64,000 nucleotides of DNA from Tautonia plasticadhaerens (lineage in GTDB: Bacteria; Planctomycetota; Planctomycetia; Isosphaerales; Isosphaeraceae), in assembly GCF_007752535.1 (NCBI RefSeq), contig NZ_CP036426.1:2976001-3040000 (forward strand), given 5' to 3'. Of the stretch, positions 25,641-35,060 are shown piece after piece. Under the pieces are notes generated by a model that saw only the letters and a program-made list of their open reading frames with translations, did no database searches and had not been told where the DNA came from. How positions within the stretch are numbered: the first letter of the stretch is position 1; every line of letters starts with the position of its first letter. Made by a program: the position numbers and the translations under genes.

Positions 25641-26120
25641 ATGCGTACTCGAATCGATCGCCGAAGGCTCAAGGTGGCCGCCCCCCTGCTCGCAATCGGG
25701 CTGGCGGCGGCGGCCCTCGGGCCCGGGCCGCCCGCGATGGGACGGCCACAGGAGGGCGAAGGGGCGGGAGAGCGGGTCGGATCCCGCGTCGACGACCTCT
25801 TCAATTCGCTCCGGAAGAACTTCGAGGGCCTCTCGGAGGACGTCCGACGACGGTTCGCCGAGGCCCAGCAGCGGGTGGAGGGGCTGGGGGTCGAGGCCCG
25901 GGTCTACAGCCGGATCCGCTGGGACAAGGCGCTCACCGACTCCGAGATCGCCGTGGAGATCCGGGAGGGGGACCTCGCCGTGCTGCACGGCACGGTGGCC
26001 GACGCCGAGTTGAGGCGCAAGGCCGTCCGACTGGCGGTGGAGACCGTCGGCGTCGAGCGGGTCCAGGACCTCTTGACCGTCCCCGACGCGCCGGAGCCGG
26101 CCCCGACGGCCCAACCCTGA
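25641..26120 (+). CDS. Secreted BON-domain protein
   Basis: 159 aa. The signal segment is LKVAAPLLAIGLAAAALGP. An amphipathic charged helix follows (VDDLFNSLRKNFEGLSEDVRRRFAEAQQRVEG). The C-terminal BON domain covers residues ~80-150: ARVYSRIRWDKALTDSEIAVE, then VLHGTVADAELRRKAVRLA and VGVERVQDLLTV. BON domains in OsmY-like proteins bind membranes or phospholipids. The likely location is the periplasm. The ATG at 25641 has GAGGAGGG upstream. No operon partner is evident. Confidence 0.82.
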   Translation: MRTRIDRRRLKVAAPLLAIGLAAAALGPGPPAMGRPQEGEGAGERVGSRVDDLFNSLRKNFEGLSEDVRRRFAEAQQRVEGLGVEARVYSRIRWDKALTDSEIAVEIREGDLAVLHGTVADAELRRKAVRLAVETVGVERVQDLLTVPDAPEPAPTAQP

Positions 26121-26551
26121 CCAATCCGATCACGCCCGAACCTCAGGCCGATTCGCACGGGAGCCGGCCCCCCGGACGGCGAGGCCGGGGCGGCGAGACG
26201 CATGCCCCGGTGCCGGGACACGCCCGGCGGGTCACCGGCCGAGACGAGCCGCGACGGCCCCGGGCCGTCCCCCGGACGTCCGGGGGCCGGACGCCGAGCC
26301 GATCCGCCCGGCCCGGATCGGCTCGGAGATCACGAGAACGGCGCGCGAGGGTAGCCGGTCGCCCTGGCCGGGTTCTCGGCCTGGATGCGGCTTGCCCCGG
26401 CCCGGTCCGGGGGGACGTCCTGGACGCCTGTCGGGGGATCGGCCCCGCTCCGGGAGAGGGGGAAAGGGGCCCGTTCGGATTCGGGGTCGAGGGCGGGACT
26501 CCGGGACGACCGCGGTCCGGTCGGCCGGCCGGCCGGAGGGGTCGGGTCGGC
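26121..26551. other. Convergent intergenic gap, nothing recognised
   Basis: About 430 GC-rich bases between the BON-domain gene and the convergent ArsR-family gene. I see no open frame with a ribosome binding site, no strong inverted repeat and no member of the dispersed hairpin repeats. Confidence 0.5.
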
Positions 26552-26926
26552 TCAGACGATGGCGTCGATGATCCGGGAGAGCTCCCGGCCGCCGTCGGTG
26601 AGGTAGTAGTAGTTGTGCTTGCCCATGCGCCGGGGCTCGATGAGCCGGCCGTGGCGGAGCAGGGCGAGGTGGTGGCTGACGGCCGGCTGGCTGGTGGAGC
26701 CGAGGTCGGCGCACAGCTCGGAGACGTTGCGCTCCTTCTCGGTCAGGAGCATCAGCACCTGCAGCCGGGTCGGGTCGGAGACCTGCTTGAGCAGCTCCGC
26801 GGCCTGCCGGACGCTGGCCGAGGGGCCCTTGCCCCGCTTGGGGGCCGGTCGTCGGGTCGCGGCGGCGGTGGCCGCCGGCTTGGTCGCGGGGCGCGCCTTG
26901 GTCGCGGTGGTCGACTTTGCAGCCAT
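26552..26926 (-). CDS. ArsR-family regulator with histone-like N-terminal tail
   Basis: 124 aa. Residues ~38-120 form the ArsR winged helix: LKQVSDPTRLQVLMLLTEKE, then the recognition helix in STSQPAVSHHLALLRHGRL and the beta wing in RRMGKHNYYYLT. No CxC metal-sensing motif is present, so it is unlikely to sense arsenic or similar metals. Residues 1-37 are a Lys/Ala/Pro/Thr-rich tail (TTATKARPATKPAATAAATR) like histone H1 C-terminal repeats, probably a nonspecific DNA-binding arm. A promoter overlapping a small inverted repeat lies upstream, suggesting autoregulation (inference). Confidence 0.9.
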   Translation of the reverse strand: MAAKSTTATKARPATKPAATAAATRRPAPKRGKGPSASVRQAAELLKQVSDPTRLQVLMLLTEKERNVSELCADLGSTSQPAVSHHLALLRHGRLIEPRRMGKHNYYYLTDGGRELSRIIDAIV

Positions 26927-27020
26927 GGAGAAACCGGGATCCTCTGGGAAGGGGAGGGGCCGCCGACCGGGGTCGATCGGGGGCCGTGAAGGCGGAAGGC
27001 GCGTGGGGCATTCCTCCGTA

Positions 27021-27047
27021 ATTATACGTAGTATACCGATCGGTCAA
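27021..27047 (-). promoter_or_regulatory. Promoter and likely operator of the ArsR-family gene
   Basis: On the minus strand TTGACC (27047-27042) and a consensus TATAAT (27026-27021) are separated by 15 bases. The inverted repeat TATAC-GTA-GTATA at 27023-27035 overlaps the -10 element, an ideal position for repression by the winged-helix product about 95 bases downstream. The short spacing is unusual. The promoter is well supported; operator function is inferred. Confidence 0.55.
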
Positions 27048-27223
27048 GTTGATCTCGCCTGACGACCGCCGAAGTCGCCGGTCACAGGGGTGGGGACCGG
27101 TCGTAAGCCTTCCGGAGCACGCGTGATCGCTCGCTCGAAGACGAGCAAGGTCGATGCGGTCGCCGGACCGGTCCGCGCCGCTCGTCCGCGCCGGGCCCGG
27201 GGCGATCGGCCCGGGGACCGGCC

Positions 27224-27251
27224 TTGAATCGGATCAGGCGTACACTATAAT
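27224..27251 (+). promoter_or_regulatory. Sigma-70-type promoter of csrA
   Basis: TTGAAT at 27224-27229 and a consensus TATAAT at 27246-27251 are 16 bases apart, about 58 bases before the csrA start. This is the best promoter match in the window on the plus strand. Confidence 0.6.
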
Positions 27252-27309
27252 CCGTCCGGCCCGGATGGAAGGCCCGCACCGACCCCGAGGACGCAGGAGG
27301 TCCCGCACC

Positions 27310-27564
27310 ATGTTGGTCTTGAGCCGCAAGATCGGGGAACGGATTCGGATCGGCGACGACGTGGTCCTGACGGTGGTCCGGATCCACGGGGACAAGGTCC
27401 GGCTGGGGATCGAGGCGCCCGAGTCGGTGGCGATCCACCGGGAGGAGGTCTACCGCCGGCTGCTCCGGGAGCCGGGGGCCGGGGGCGAGGCCCCTCGGGG
27501 GGGCGGGGAGGGGGGGGGGCCCGAGGGCGATCCGTCCTTGTCGGCCGGCCGAGCCGCCCGGTAG
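27310..27564 (+). CDS. csrA: Carbon storage regulator CsrA
   Basis: 84 aa. The N-terminal ~55 residues are typical Csr[21 protein letters not shown] and [19 protein letters not shown], including the conserved Arg in the SRK and the REE-Y segment of the RNA-binding surface. CsrA dimers bind GGA motifs in mRNA leaders and repress or stabilise translation. After residue ~58 there is a Gly/Glu-rich tail ([16 protein letters not shown]), so the protein is longer than the usual 60-65 aa. A strong AGGAGGT lies 8-9 bases before ATG 27310. Threonine synthase follows 118 bases downstream on the same strand. Confidence 0.95.
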   Translation: MLVLSRKIGERIRIGDDVVLTVVRIHGDKVRLGIEAPESVAIHREEVYRRLLREPGAGGEAPRGGGEGGGPEGDPSLSAGRAAR

Positions 27565-27682
27565 AGTGGGAGTCCCGGCGCCCTCCGAGACGGCCGGACG
27601 GGTCGACCGGGCCGATGGGCCCGGCCGACCGGGTCGGGGGCCGTCTCGTGGCCGGCCGGACCGCCACGCCGCGAGGACCGCG

Positions 27683-29128
27683 ATGCCCGCCCACGCCCCT
27701 TCCCCGGCCCGGATCACCGACACCGACCTGGCCTTCCAGCGCTGCATCAACCCCAGCTGCGCCGCCACCCTCCCCGTCGATCGGGCGGTCTTCTCCTGCC
27801 CGGACTGCGGCGACCTGCTGGACGTCGTCTACGACTGGGACCGCCTGCCCGTGCCGTCCCGGCTGGCCGACTTCGAGGCGAAGTGGTCCCGGAGGCTGGA
27901 CCCGCTGTGCTTCTCCGGCGTCTGGCGGTTCTACGACCTGTTGCCGTTCGCCCCGAAGGACCGGATCGTCACCATCGGCGAGGGCCAGACGCTGCTGCGC
28001 CCCTCGGACCTGGCGGCGCGATACGTGGGCGTCGACGACGGCAACCTGCTGCTGCAATACGAGGGGATGAACCCCTCGGGCAGCTTCAAGGACAACGGGA
28101 TGACCGCCGCCTTCTCGCACGCGAGGATGGTCGGCGCCCGCCGGGTGGCCTGCGCCAGCACGGGGAACACCTCGGCGTCGCTGGCGGTCTTCTGCTCGGC
28201 CACGGACTTCGGCTTCAAGGCGATCATCTTCATCGGCTCGGGGAAGATCGCCTACGGCAAGCTCTCCCAGGCGCTGGACCACGGGGCGCTGACGATCCAG
28301 ATCGTCGGCGACTTCGACGACGCCCTGATGCGGGTCCGGGAGGTGTCCGACCGGCTGGGCATCTACCTGATGAACTCGGTGAATCCCTTCCGCCTGGAGG
28401 GGCAGAAGTCGATCATGTTCCGGGTGCTGGAGGCGATGGCCTGGGAGGTGCCCGACTGGATCGTCGTGCCCGGGGGGAACCTGGGCAATTCGTCGGCCTT
28501 CGGCAAGGCGTTCCAGGAGCTGAAGTACCTGGGCCTGATCGACCGGATCCCCCGGCTGGCGGTGATCAACGCCGCCGGGGCGCAGACCCTGGACCAGCTG
28601 GTCGGCACGCACCGGATGGCCTGGAACAGCGGCCTGCCGGACGAGTCGATCTCCAAGGCGTACTACGACCGGCTGGACCTGGAGCACATCCGGGCCTCGA
28701 CGATCGCCTCGGCGATCGAGATCAACCGGCCGGTGAACCTGAAGAAGTGCCTGCGGGCGCTGGACGTCTGCGACGGCGTGGTCCGGCAGGTCTCCGACCA
28801 GGAGATCATGGACGCCAAGGCCCGGGTGGGCGCCGGGGGGCTCGGGTGCGAGCCCGCCTCGGCGGCGAGCGTGGCGGGGGCGAAGCGGCTGAGGGAGGAG
28901 GGGATCATCGCCCCGGGCGACCGGGTCGTCTGCATCCTCACCGGCCACCAGCTGAAGGACCCGAACGCGACGGTCGCCTACCACTCCTCCGACCGCGAGG
29001 AGTTCGACCGGGTGCTCGGCTCCCGGGGCGTGAAGCGGGCCGGGTTCGCCAACCGGCCGGTCGTCGTCCCCAACGAGCTGGACGCGATCATCCGGACCAT
29101 CGGGCTGTATTCCGACCCCTCGGCCTGA
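27683..29128 (+). CDS. thrC: Threonine synthase
   Basis: 481 aa. It has an N-terminal zinc-ribbon-like segment ([21 protein letters not shown], Cys21/26/39/42) as in many class of thrC with a rubredoxin-like head. The pyridoxal phosphate lysine is in [11 protein letters not shown] (Lys136), followed by [15 protein letters not shown] and the phosphate-binding [14 protein letters not shown]. The enzyme converts O-phosphohomoserine to threonine in the cytoplasm. The start ATG 27683 has GCGAGGACC upstream. Related to the lysine-branch gene dapB 3 kb away only by pathway. Confidence 0.95.
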   Translation: MPAHAPSPARITDTDLAFQRCINPSCAATLPVDRAVFSCPDCGDLLDVVYDWDRLPVPSRLADFEAKWSRRLDPLCFSGVWRFYDLLPFAPKDRIVTIGEGQTLLRPSDLAARYVGVDDGNLLLQYEGMNPSGSFKDNGMTAAFSHARMVGARRVACASTGNTSASLAVFCSATDFGFKAIIFIGSGKIAYGKLSQALDHGALTIQIVGDFDDALMRVREVSDRLGIYLMNSVNPFRLEGQKSIMFRVLEAMAWEVPDWIVVPGGNLGNSSAFGKAFQELKYLGLIDRIPRLAVINAAGAQTLDQLVGTHRMAWNSGLPDESISKAYYDRLDLEHIRASTIASAIEINRPVNLKKCLRALDVCDGVVRQVSDQEIMDAKARVGAGGLGCEPASAASVAGAKRLREEGIIAPGDRVVCILTGHQLKDPNATVAYHSSDREEFDRVLGSRGVKRAGFANRPVVVPNELDAIIRTIGLYSDPSA

Positions 29129-29209
29129 CCCGACCGATCGGGAGGCCCCGGGGCCGGGGCCGAGGCCGGGGCGCCCGGGTCGGCGGCCACCGACCCGGGC
29201 GATCCGGGA

Positions 29210-31831
29210 TCACTCCGCCGCCGCCCCGGCGGGCTGCTCGACGGCGGGCCGGTGGTCGGGCCGGCCGCCGAGCAGGCGGCCGAGCCGGCCGAGCCGGCCG
29301 CCGTGGATCAGGATCAGGTACGACGGCACGAGCAGGGGCCGGATGAAGAAGGTGTCCAGCAGGACGCCGAAGACCAGCGCGAAGCCGAGCTGGTCCAGGC
29401 TCGACAGCGTCCCCCCCCAGATCAACGCGGCGAACGTGCCGGCCATGATCACGCCGCAGCCGGAGATGATGCCGCCGGTCTTCGACAGCCCGGCCAGCAC
29501 CCCCGGCACCGGCCCGAGCCTCTCCTGCTCCTCGTCGACCCGGGCGACGAGGAAGACGTTATAGTCGGCGCCGACCGCCATGAGCAGCGTGAACAGGAAG
29601 ACGGGCACGGTCCAGTCGATGCCGTCGTAGCCGGGCCCCTCGATCGCCCGGAAGACGAGGATCGTCACGCCGAGCGTCACGAGGTAGCCCAGCAGGACCG
29701 TGCCGACGAGGTAGAGCGACACGGCCAGCCGGCGCAGCAGCACGACCAGCACCAGCGTCACCCCGGCGGTCGCGTACAGGTAAATCCGACGGCGGTCGAC
29801 CCGGGAGACGTCCCGGAGGTCTCGGAGGCTGGCCGAGGGGCCGGCGACGGCCACCTCGGCGCCCGAGAGGCCCTCGGGGAGGGCCTCGACGACGGCCTCC
29901 CGGAGCCGGGAGACCCCGTCGAGGGCGGAGTCGCCGAAGGGGTCGTAGGAGGGCACGACGACCAGCCGGGTGGCGTCCCGGTGCCCGTCGGGGCCGCCGA
30001 CGTACTCGGAGACGGCCCGCTCGCGGAGGGCGGCCATCGCCTGCTCCGACGGGGCGCCGGGGACCAGGGCGTCGGTCGCGCCGACCATGAGGTTGCCGAT
30101 CGCCCGGCCGAGGCCGGGCTCCCGCTGCCGCTCCCGACGCTCGGCCTCCTGCTGCTCGGGGGTGAGGGACTCGCCGAAGCCGTCGGCCACGCTGCGGAGA
30201 CCGGCCAGCCCCAGCTCGTCCTTGCGGGCGAGGATCCCGTCGGAGAGGCGGTCGACCAGGGCGATCCCCTCGTCCGAGGAGAAGTCGACCCCCTCGGCCC
30301 GGAGGACCACCGTGAGGGGGCCGGCCAGCCCGGCGGGGAAGTGCTCCTCCAGCAGCCCCACGGCCGAGACGCTGGCGGCGTCGCCGGGGATCTCCGACAT
30401 CGGCGCGTAGCTCAGCTCGTCGCGATGCCGGGCGCCGAAGGCCGCGAAGGGGAGCATCGCCGCCAGCGACGCGGCCCAGATCAGGCCCGGCCGCCTCGTC
30501 AGGCCGCCGCCGAGCCGGCGCCAGATCCCGGCCAGGGGGTCGACCCGCCCGGCCCGGGAGGGCCAGGCCGCGATGTGCCCCAGGATCAGCAGCAGGGCCG
30601 GCGTCACCGTCAGCGAGGCGAGGAGCATGACGAACAGGCCGAAGGGGATCGTGAACCCGGCCCGGGAGAACATGCCGAAGTCGGCGAACAGGAGCGTGCC
30701 GATGGCGACAATCGCCGTCCCGGCGCTGATCGTGACGGCCAGGCCGACCCGGCCGATCGCCTCGACCATCGCCTCCCGGGGCGGGACGCCCTCCCCCAGC
30801 CGCTCCCGGTACCGGGAGATCAGGAACAGGCTGTAGTCGATGCCGGCCCCATAGACGAGGACCGTCGTGTACACGTCCAGGCTCTCGAACAGCTCGATCC
30901 ACCCGGCCCGGGCCATCAGGGCGAGCAGGGAGAGCGTCACCTGCATGGCGACGAAGACGGTGACCACCTGGACGAGGGCCAGCAGCGGGGCCCGGTGGAC
31001 GGCCAGCAGCAGCAGGAGCACCCACCAGATGGTCCATCGCTCGATCACCCGGGCGCTGACGTCCTCCCGGGCGTTGATGTCGTGGCCGACCACGGCGCTT
31101 CCCGTGACGGCCAGTTCCAGGCCCCGGGGCGCGTCCCCGCCCCGGCGCAGGCGGTCGACCAGGGCCCGGGCCGGCTCGACGACCAGCCGGTTGGAGCGGT
31201 CCATGAAGCTGGAGCCCAGCTCGATCTGGACGATCGTCGCCCGGCCGTCCTCGCTGACGAGCACCGGCCGCTCGACGTCGTTGGCCAGCGACCGGATGCG
31301 GATGACCTCCGGCCGCTCCCCCTCGCCCGGTCCCGGAGTCGCGTCGGGGAGGGCCCGGGGCCCTCGGGCCTCGCCCGGGGCGGCGTCTTCCCCGGCGTCG
31401 GGCTCGGCGTCGGCGTCGGTCTCGGGCTCCTCGGGCATGGCGTCGGCGTCGGCGTCGGGCTCACCGGCATGCCGGCCGTCGTCGACCAGCGGGTCGGGCC
31501 GGGGCCCGGGGCCGAGGTCGGCCGCGATTTGTTCCAGGCCGGGGACGAGCCGGTCCCGGAGGAACGCCTCGTCCTCGGGGCCGAGCGGCCGGTCGGGCCG
31601 GCGGGCGAGGATGACGATGGCGCTGTCGGACTGGCCGTCGGGGAAGGCGAGGCGCATCAGGTCCTCGGCCCTCCGGCTCGGCAACTCGTCAGGGAGGAAC
31701 TGGAAGACCCCGTCGTCGGCCACCTCGTCCCAGTCCGGGGCGAGCCGCCATCCCGCCGCGAAGACGGCCGCCCAGGCGAGCAGCCAGAGCGGCCAGGTCC
31801 TCGTCACGACGATCCCGATCATCCGGAACAT
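29210..31831 (-). CDS. MMPL/RND-type membrane exporter
   Basis: 873 aa with a membrane helix at the N-terminus, a large periplasmic loop, a helix bundle at about residues 270-470, a second loop and a second bundle near 720-860: the MMPL arrangement of 12 helices. Typical segments are LVYGAGIDYSLFLISRYRE and VGADYNVFLVARVDEEQ, the paired GxDYxxF proton-relay motifs. Such proteins export lipids or hydrophobic compounds using the proton gradient. The first periplasmic loop contains an Asp/Glu-rich insertion (PDADADAMPEEPETDADAEP), probably disordered. Start 31831 (MFRMIGIVV) is chosen because upstream sequence is low-complexity. Divergent from dapB. Confidence 0.92.
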   Translation of the reverse strand: MFRMIGIVVTRTWPLWLLAWAAVFAAGWRLAPDWDEVADDGVFQFLPDELPSRRAEDLMRLAFPDGQSDSAIVILARRPDRPLGPEDEAFLRDRLVPGLEQIAADLGPGPRPDPLVDDGRHAGEPDADADAMPEEPETDADAEPDAGEDAAPGEARGPRALPDATPGPGEGERPEVIRIRSLANDVERPVLVSEDGRATIVQIELGSSFMDRSNRLVVEPARALVDRLRRGGDAPRGLELAVTGSAVVGHDINAREDVSARVIERWTIWWVLLLLLAVHRAPLLALVQVVTVFVAMQVTLSLLALMARAGWIELFESLDVYTTVLVYGAGIDYSLFLISRYRERLGEGVPPREAMVEAIGRVGLAVTISAGTAIVAIGTLLFADFGMFSRAGFTIPFGLFVMLLASLTVTPALLLILGHIAAWPSRAGRVDPLAGIWRRLGGGLTRRPGLIWAASLAAMLPFAAFGARHRDELSYAPMSEIPGDAASVSAVGLLEEHFPAGLAGPLTVVLRAEGVDFSSDEGIALVDRLSDGILARKDELGLAGLRSVADGFGESLTPEQQEAERRERQREPGLGRAIGNLMVGATDALVPGAPSEQAMAALRERAVSEYVGGPDGHRDATRLVVVPSYDPFGDSALDGVSRLREAVVEALPEGLSGAEVAVAGPSASLRDLRDVSRVDRRRIYLYATAGVTLVLVVLLRRLAVSLYLVGTVLLGYLVTLGVTILVFRAIEGPGYDGIDWTVPVFLFTLLMAVGADYNVFLVARVDEEQERLGPVPGVLAGLSKTGGIISGCGVIMAGTFAALIWGGTLSSLDQLGFALVFGVLLDTFFIRPLLVPSYLILIHGGRLGRLGRLLGGRPDHRPAVEQPAGAAAE

Positions 31832-32090
31832 GCGGTGCCTCGATCCGTCAGGCCCCCGCCCGGCCGGACGGCCGGGGGGCGGGCCGATGCCCTGCGTTCG
31901 CGTCCTGCCGGCTCCGGCGCCGCCGCCGGGCCCGTCGCGGCCCGCCGCCTGCCGAGCGATTCCCGTGCCGCCGAGGTGGATGGGCCGACGGCCCTCGGCT
32001 ATCATGGGGCGGCGTCGGGCCGGGGGCCCCCGGCCGAGGCCGACAAATCAACAAAACTACATTTGAACCCCCCGAAGGAGGCGTCCCACC

Positions 32091-32894
32091 GTGAGTCGCG
32101 GACCCCTGGGCGTCGCCATGCACGGCGCCACCGGCCGGATGGGCCTCCGGATCATCCAGCTCATCGCCGAGGCCGAGGACCTGGCCCTCTCCGCCGCGAT
32201 CGAGCGGCCGGGGCACGCCCGAATGGGGGAGGACGTCGGGCCGATCGCCGGCCTGGGGCCGGTCGGCATGCCGCTGGTCGACCGGATCGACGGGCCGATC
32301 GACGTGCTCATCGACTTCTCGGCGCCGGGGGCGTCGCTGGCGATCGCGTCGAGCTGCGCCGAGCGGGGGATCCCCCTGGTCGTGGGCACGACGGGGTTCG
32401 AGCCGGGGCAGCGGGCCGAGCTGGACCGGCTGACCGACCGGATCCCGATCCTGGTGGCGTCGAACTTCAGCAAGGCCGTGAACCTGCTGATGCATCTGGT
32501 CGGCGAGGCGAGCCGGGTGCTGGGCGATTCGGCCGACATCGAGGTCGTCGAGCGTCACCACCGGTTCAAGAAGGACGCGCCGAGCGGGACGGCCCTGAGG
32601 CTGGCCGAGGTGGCGGCGGAGGCGATCGGCACCGATCGATTCGTGCACGGCCGGCACGGCCAGGTCGGCGAGCGTCCGGCCGGCGAGATCGGCCTGCATG
32701 CGCTCCGCACCGGCGACAACCCGGGCGAGCACACCGTCGTCTTCGGCCTGATGGGGGAGTGCCTGGAGCTGTCGCACCGGGCCTTGAACCGGGACGGCTT
32801 CGCCCGGGGGGCGCTGGACGCGGCGCGGTTCCTCGCCGGCAAGCCGCCGGGCCGGTACTCGATGGAGGACCTGCTGCGGCTCGGCCGGGGCTGA
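32091..32894 (+). CDS. dapB: 4-hydroxy-tetrahydrodipicolinate reductase
   Basis: 267 aa. The nucleotide-binding GATGRMG is at residues ~12-18. GTTGFEPGQR follows and SNFSKAVNLLMHLV contains the conserved Ser/Lys region. The signature HHRFKKDAPSGTAL (catalytic His pair, Lys) is intact, as is the C-terminal HRALNRDGFARGAL. The enzyme reduces HTPA to tetrahydrodipicolinate in lysine and diaminopimelate synthesis. The start is GTG 32091 with GAAGGAGG upstream. A perfect 18-base palindrome (GGCCGGGGGCCCCCGGCC) lies about 70 bases upstream between it and the divergent exporter. Confidence 0.96.
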   Translation: MSRGPLGVAMHGATGRMGLRIIQLIAEAEDLALSAAIERPGHARMGEDVGPIAGLGPVGMPLVDRIDGPIDVLIDFSAPGASLAIASSCAERGIPLVVGTTGFEPGQRAELDRLTDRIPILVASNFSKAVNLLMHLVGEASRVLGDSADIEVVERHHRFKKDAPSGTALRLAEVAAEAIGTDRFVHGRHGQVGERPAGEIGLHALRTGDNPGEHTVVFGLMGECLELSHRALNRDGFARGALDAARFLAGKPPGRYSMEDLLRLGRG

Positions 32895-32907
32895 ACGGGG
32901 GGACGGG

Positions 32908-33339
32908 ATGGCGACGACTCAGCCGAGGGAGGGGACGGGTCCGTTCCGCTGGGACCGGGGCGGCTGGTTCGGCGGCCTGCTCGGGTCGACGGCCTGGCTG
33001 GTGGTCGGGGCGGCGTTCATGGCGAGCCGGGCCCCGGCCGTCTCGGCGGCCTGGCTCGCCTGCTTCGCCGCGGCCAACGGGGTGGGGATCTGGCTCTGGG
33101 CGAGGCGAGACCGGGTGCGGCCGTTCCCGGCGATCCAGGCCATGATGCTCTCGGTCGGCCTGGCGGGCCTGGCCGCCTTCTCGGCCCTCGACGTGCTGGC
33201 CCCGGGCCAGGACTTCGGCCCGGTGGGGACGCCCCGGCAGGGGTACGCGGCGATGCTGATCGTGCCCCTGCTGATGGCGCAGTTCGCGCTGCTCGAATCC
33301 CTCGGCAGGCGTCAAGGCCGCCCGGGGGGCCGCGGCTGA
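32908..33339 (+). CDS. Small four-helix membrane protein
   Basis: 143 aa. Four hydrophobic stretches are visible: around residues 20-40, 45-65, 78-97 and 112-130. Both termini are charged and cytoplasmic by the positive-inside rule (N-terminus RWDRGG; C-terminus GRRQGRPGGRG). No family is recognised. The ATG at 32908 begins 13 bases after the dapB stop, with GGGGGGACGGG just before it, so it is likely co-transcribed with dapB. Confidence 0.7.
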   Translation: MATTQPREGTGPFRWDRGGWFGGLLGSTAWLVVGAAFMASRAPAVSAAWLACFAAANGVGIWLWARRDRVRPFPAIQAMMLSVGLAGLAAFSALDVLAPGQDFGPVGTPRQGYAAMLIVPLLMAQFALLESLGRRQGRPGGRG

Positions 33340-33447
33340 GGCGTCCCCCCCCGCCAAGTTCGGCTTGTCGCCCCGGCGTCCCGAGAACTATGGTGTTAGC
33401 GCCCGAGGTGTTCGGGCGACGAGGATGCATCCCGGGAGGGTACGGAC

Positions 33448-34380
33448 GTGAGGACGGTGATCACCGGCGGGGCGGGGTTCGTGGGCTCGCACCTCTGCGA
33501 GCGGTTCCTGGCCGAGGGGCACGAGGTCGTCTGCCTGGACAACCTGCTGACCGGCCTGGAGCGAAACATCGCCCACCTGCGGGACCACCCGCGCTTCTCG
33601 TTCGTCCTGCACAACATCTCCGAGCCGGTGACGATCGACGGGCCGGTCGACGCCGTGCTCCACTTCGCCAGCCCGGCCAGCCCGGCGGACTACCTGGCCC
33701 ACCCGATCCCGACCCTGAAGGTCGGCTCGCTCGGCACGCACAACGCCCTGGGGCTGGCCAAGGCCAAGGACGCGCGGTTCCTGCTGGCCAGCACCTCGGA
33801 GATCTACGGCGACCCGGAGGTCCACCCCCAGCGCGAGGACTACTGGGGCAACGTCAACACGATCGGCCCCCGGGGGTGCTACGACGAGGCGAAGCGGTTC
33901 GCCGAGGCCATCACGATGGCCTACCACCGGTTCCACGGCGTGCAGACCCGGATCGTCCGGATCTTCAACACCTACGGCCCCCGGATGCGGCTCAACGACG
34001 GCCGGGTGCTCCCCGCCTTCATGAGCCAGGTGCTCCGGGGCGAGCCGCTGACGGTCTTCGGCGAGGGGCAGCAGACGCGCAGCTTCTGCTACGTCACCGA
34101 CCTGGTGGACGGCATCTACCGCCTGCTGCTCTCCGAGGAGTCGATGCCGGTGAACATCGGCAACCCGTCGGAGATCACCGTGCTGGAGCTGGCCGAGGAG
34201 ATCATCGCGATGGTGCCCAACACCCGGAGCACTATCGACTACCGCCCGCTCCCCCAGGACGACCCCAAGCGCCGCAGGCCCGACATCACCCGGGCCCGGG
34301 AGATCCTCGGCTGGGAGCCCAAGGTCGACCGCGCCGAGGGCCTGGAGAAGACGCTGGAGTTCTTCCGGTCGGTCATCTGA
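33448..34380 (+). CDS. UDP-glucuronate decarboxylase-like extended SDR
   Basis: 310 aa. The NAD-binding motif GGAGFVGSH starts at residue 7. The extended SDR catalytic set is STSEIYGDP with Tyr145-x3-Lys149 ([11 protein letters not shown]). Segments FNTYGPRM and [11 protein letters not shown] are those of UDP-xylose synthase (UXS), which converts UDP-glucuronate to UDP-xylose. The predicted product is for surface polysaccharide. The start is GTG 33448 with GGGAGGG upstream. No glycosyltransferase is adjacent. UDP-glucose 4-epimerase-like specificity cannot be excluded, but the FASPASPxDY segment favours UXS. Confidence 0.9.
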   Translation: MRTVITGGAGFVGSHLCERFLAEGHEVVCLDNLLTGLERNIAHLRDHPRFSFVLHNISEPVTIDGPVDAVLHFASPASPADYLAHPIPTLKVGSLGTHNALGLAKAKDARFLLASTSEIYGDPEVHPQREDYWGNVNTIGPRGCYDEAKRFAEAITMAYHRFHGVQTRIVRIFNTYGPRMRLNDGRVLPAFMSQVLRGEPLTVFGEGQQTRSFCYVTDLVDGIYRLLLSEESMPVNIGNPSEITVLELAEEIIAMVPNTRSTIDYRPLPQDDPKRRRPDITRAREILGWEPKVDRAEGLEKTLEFFRSVI

Positions 34381-34394
34381 CCGCCCGGCCGGAC

Positions 34395-35060
34395 TCAGAC
34401 CGAGGGCGTCCCCGCGCCGTCGGCGGCGGGCCCGGCCGCGGCATCCTCATCGAGACCCGGCCGGGGCGGCAAGCCCTCCGTGGCCGGGGTCGTCTCCTCC
34501 TGCCTGGCTTCGAGCCGGACGTCCAGCCCGCGCCGGACCTCCGCGGCCAGCGACCGGCTGACGTCCTTCAGGACGCCGAAGCTGATGATCACCGCCCCCA
34601 GCAGGATGCAGACGATCCCCGGGGCGGCCGTCGTCAGGCTGAACCTCGTCCGGCCCCGGTTCCCCGACAGGTCCAGCGCCCCCGAGACCCCGGCCGAGAA
34701 GAGCAGCACCCCGATCCCCGAGAAGAACAGCCCCGAGACCAGCGCGAACGAGATCTGCACCCCCGCCGTCCGGATGTCGGCACTGGCGTATTCGAGGATG
34801 ATCGCCAGGTCCACCGTCGTCTCGTCGACCTCCCCCGGGCCCCCGGCCTCGGCCTCGTCGAGCTGCCGGGAGTACTGCCGGGTCAGTTCCTGGAAGAACG
34901 GCGTCGGCCGCGTCATCGGCCGGACCACGACGACGAGCAGGTACCCCAGCATCAGCATCAGCAGGGCGCAGAAAGCGAGGGCCGCCGCCCCCATCGCCCG
35001 CCGACTGAGGTCCGCGATGGTCCTCCCCTGGCCCCCTCCCCTGGTGTTGGCACCGCTCAA
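34395..35060 (-). CDS. Membrane protein, partner of secreted protein
   Basis: 221 aa, not recognised. Membrane segments at about residues 22-45 (AMGAAALAFCALLMLMLGYL), 103-130 and 150-175. A charged periplasmic or cytoplasmic loop lies between helices 1 and 2 and the C-terminus is acidic and proline-rich. The start is proposed as TTG at 35060: its first base plus the next three (TTGA) overlap the stop of the upstream gene, and GAGGAGGG lies a few bases before it, favouring translational coupling. Any ATG start would lie far inside the upstream gene. Probably functions together with the secreted protein. Confidence 0.65.
   Translation of the reverse strand: MSGANTRGGGQGRTIADLSRRAMGAAALAFCALLMLMLGYLLVVVVRPMTRPTPFFQELTRQYSRQLDEAEAGGPGEVDETTVDLAIILEYASADIRTAGVQISFALVSGLFFSGIGVLLFSAGVSGALDLSGNRGRTRFSLTTAAPGIVCILLGAVIISFGVLKDVSRSLAAEVRRGLDVRLEARQEETTPATEGLPPRPGLDEDAAAGPAADGAGTPSV

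Noticed and set aside
31999-32070. Palindrome GGCCGGGGGCCCCCGGCC as an operator for dapB
   Set aside because: A GC-only palindrome of this type is expected by chance in such GC-rich spacers; no second copy or promoter alignment supports an operator.
29252-33145. Long plus-strand frame antisense to the MMPL exporter
   Set aside because: Mirror of the high-GC coding strand; no ribosome binding site and no recognisable domains.
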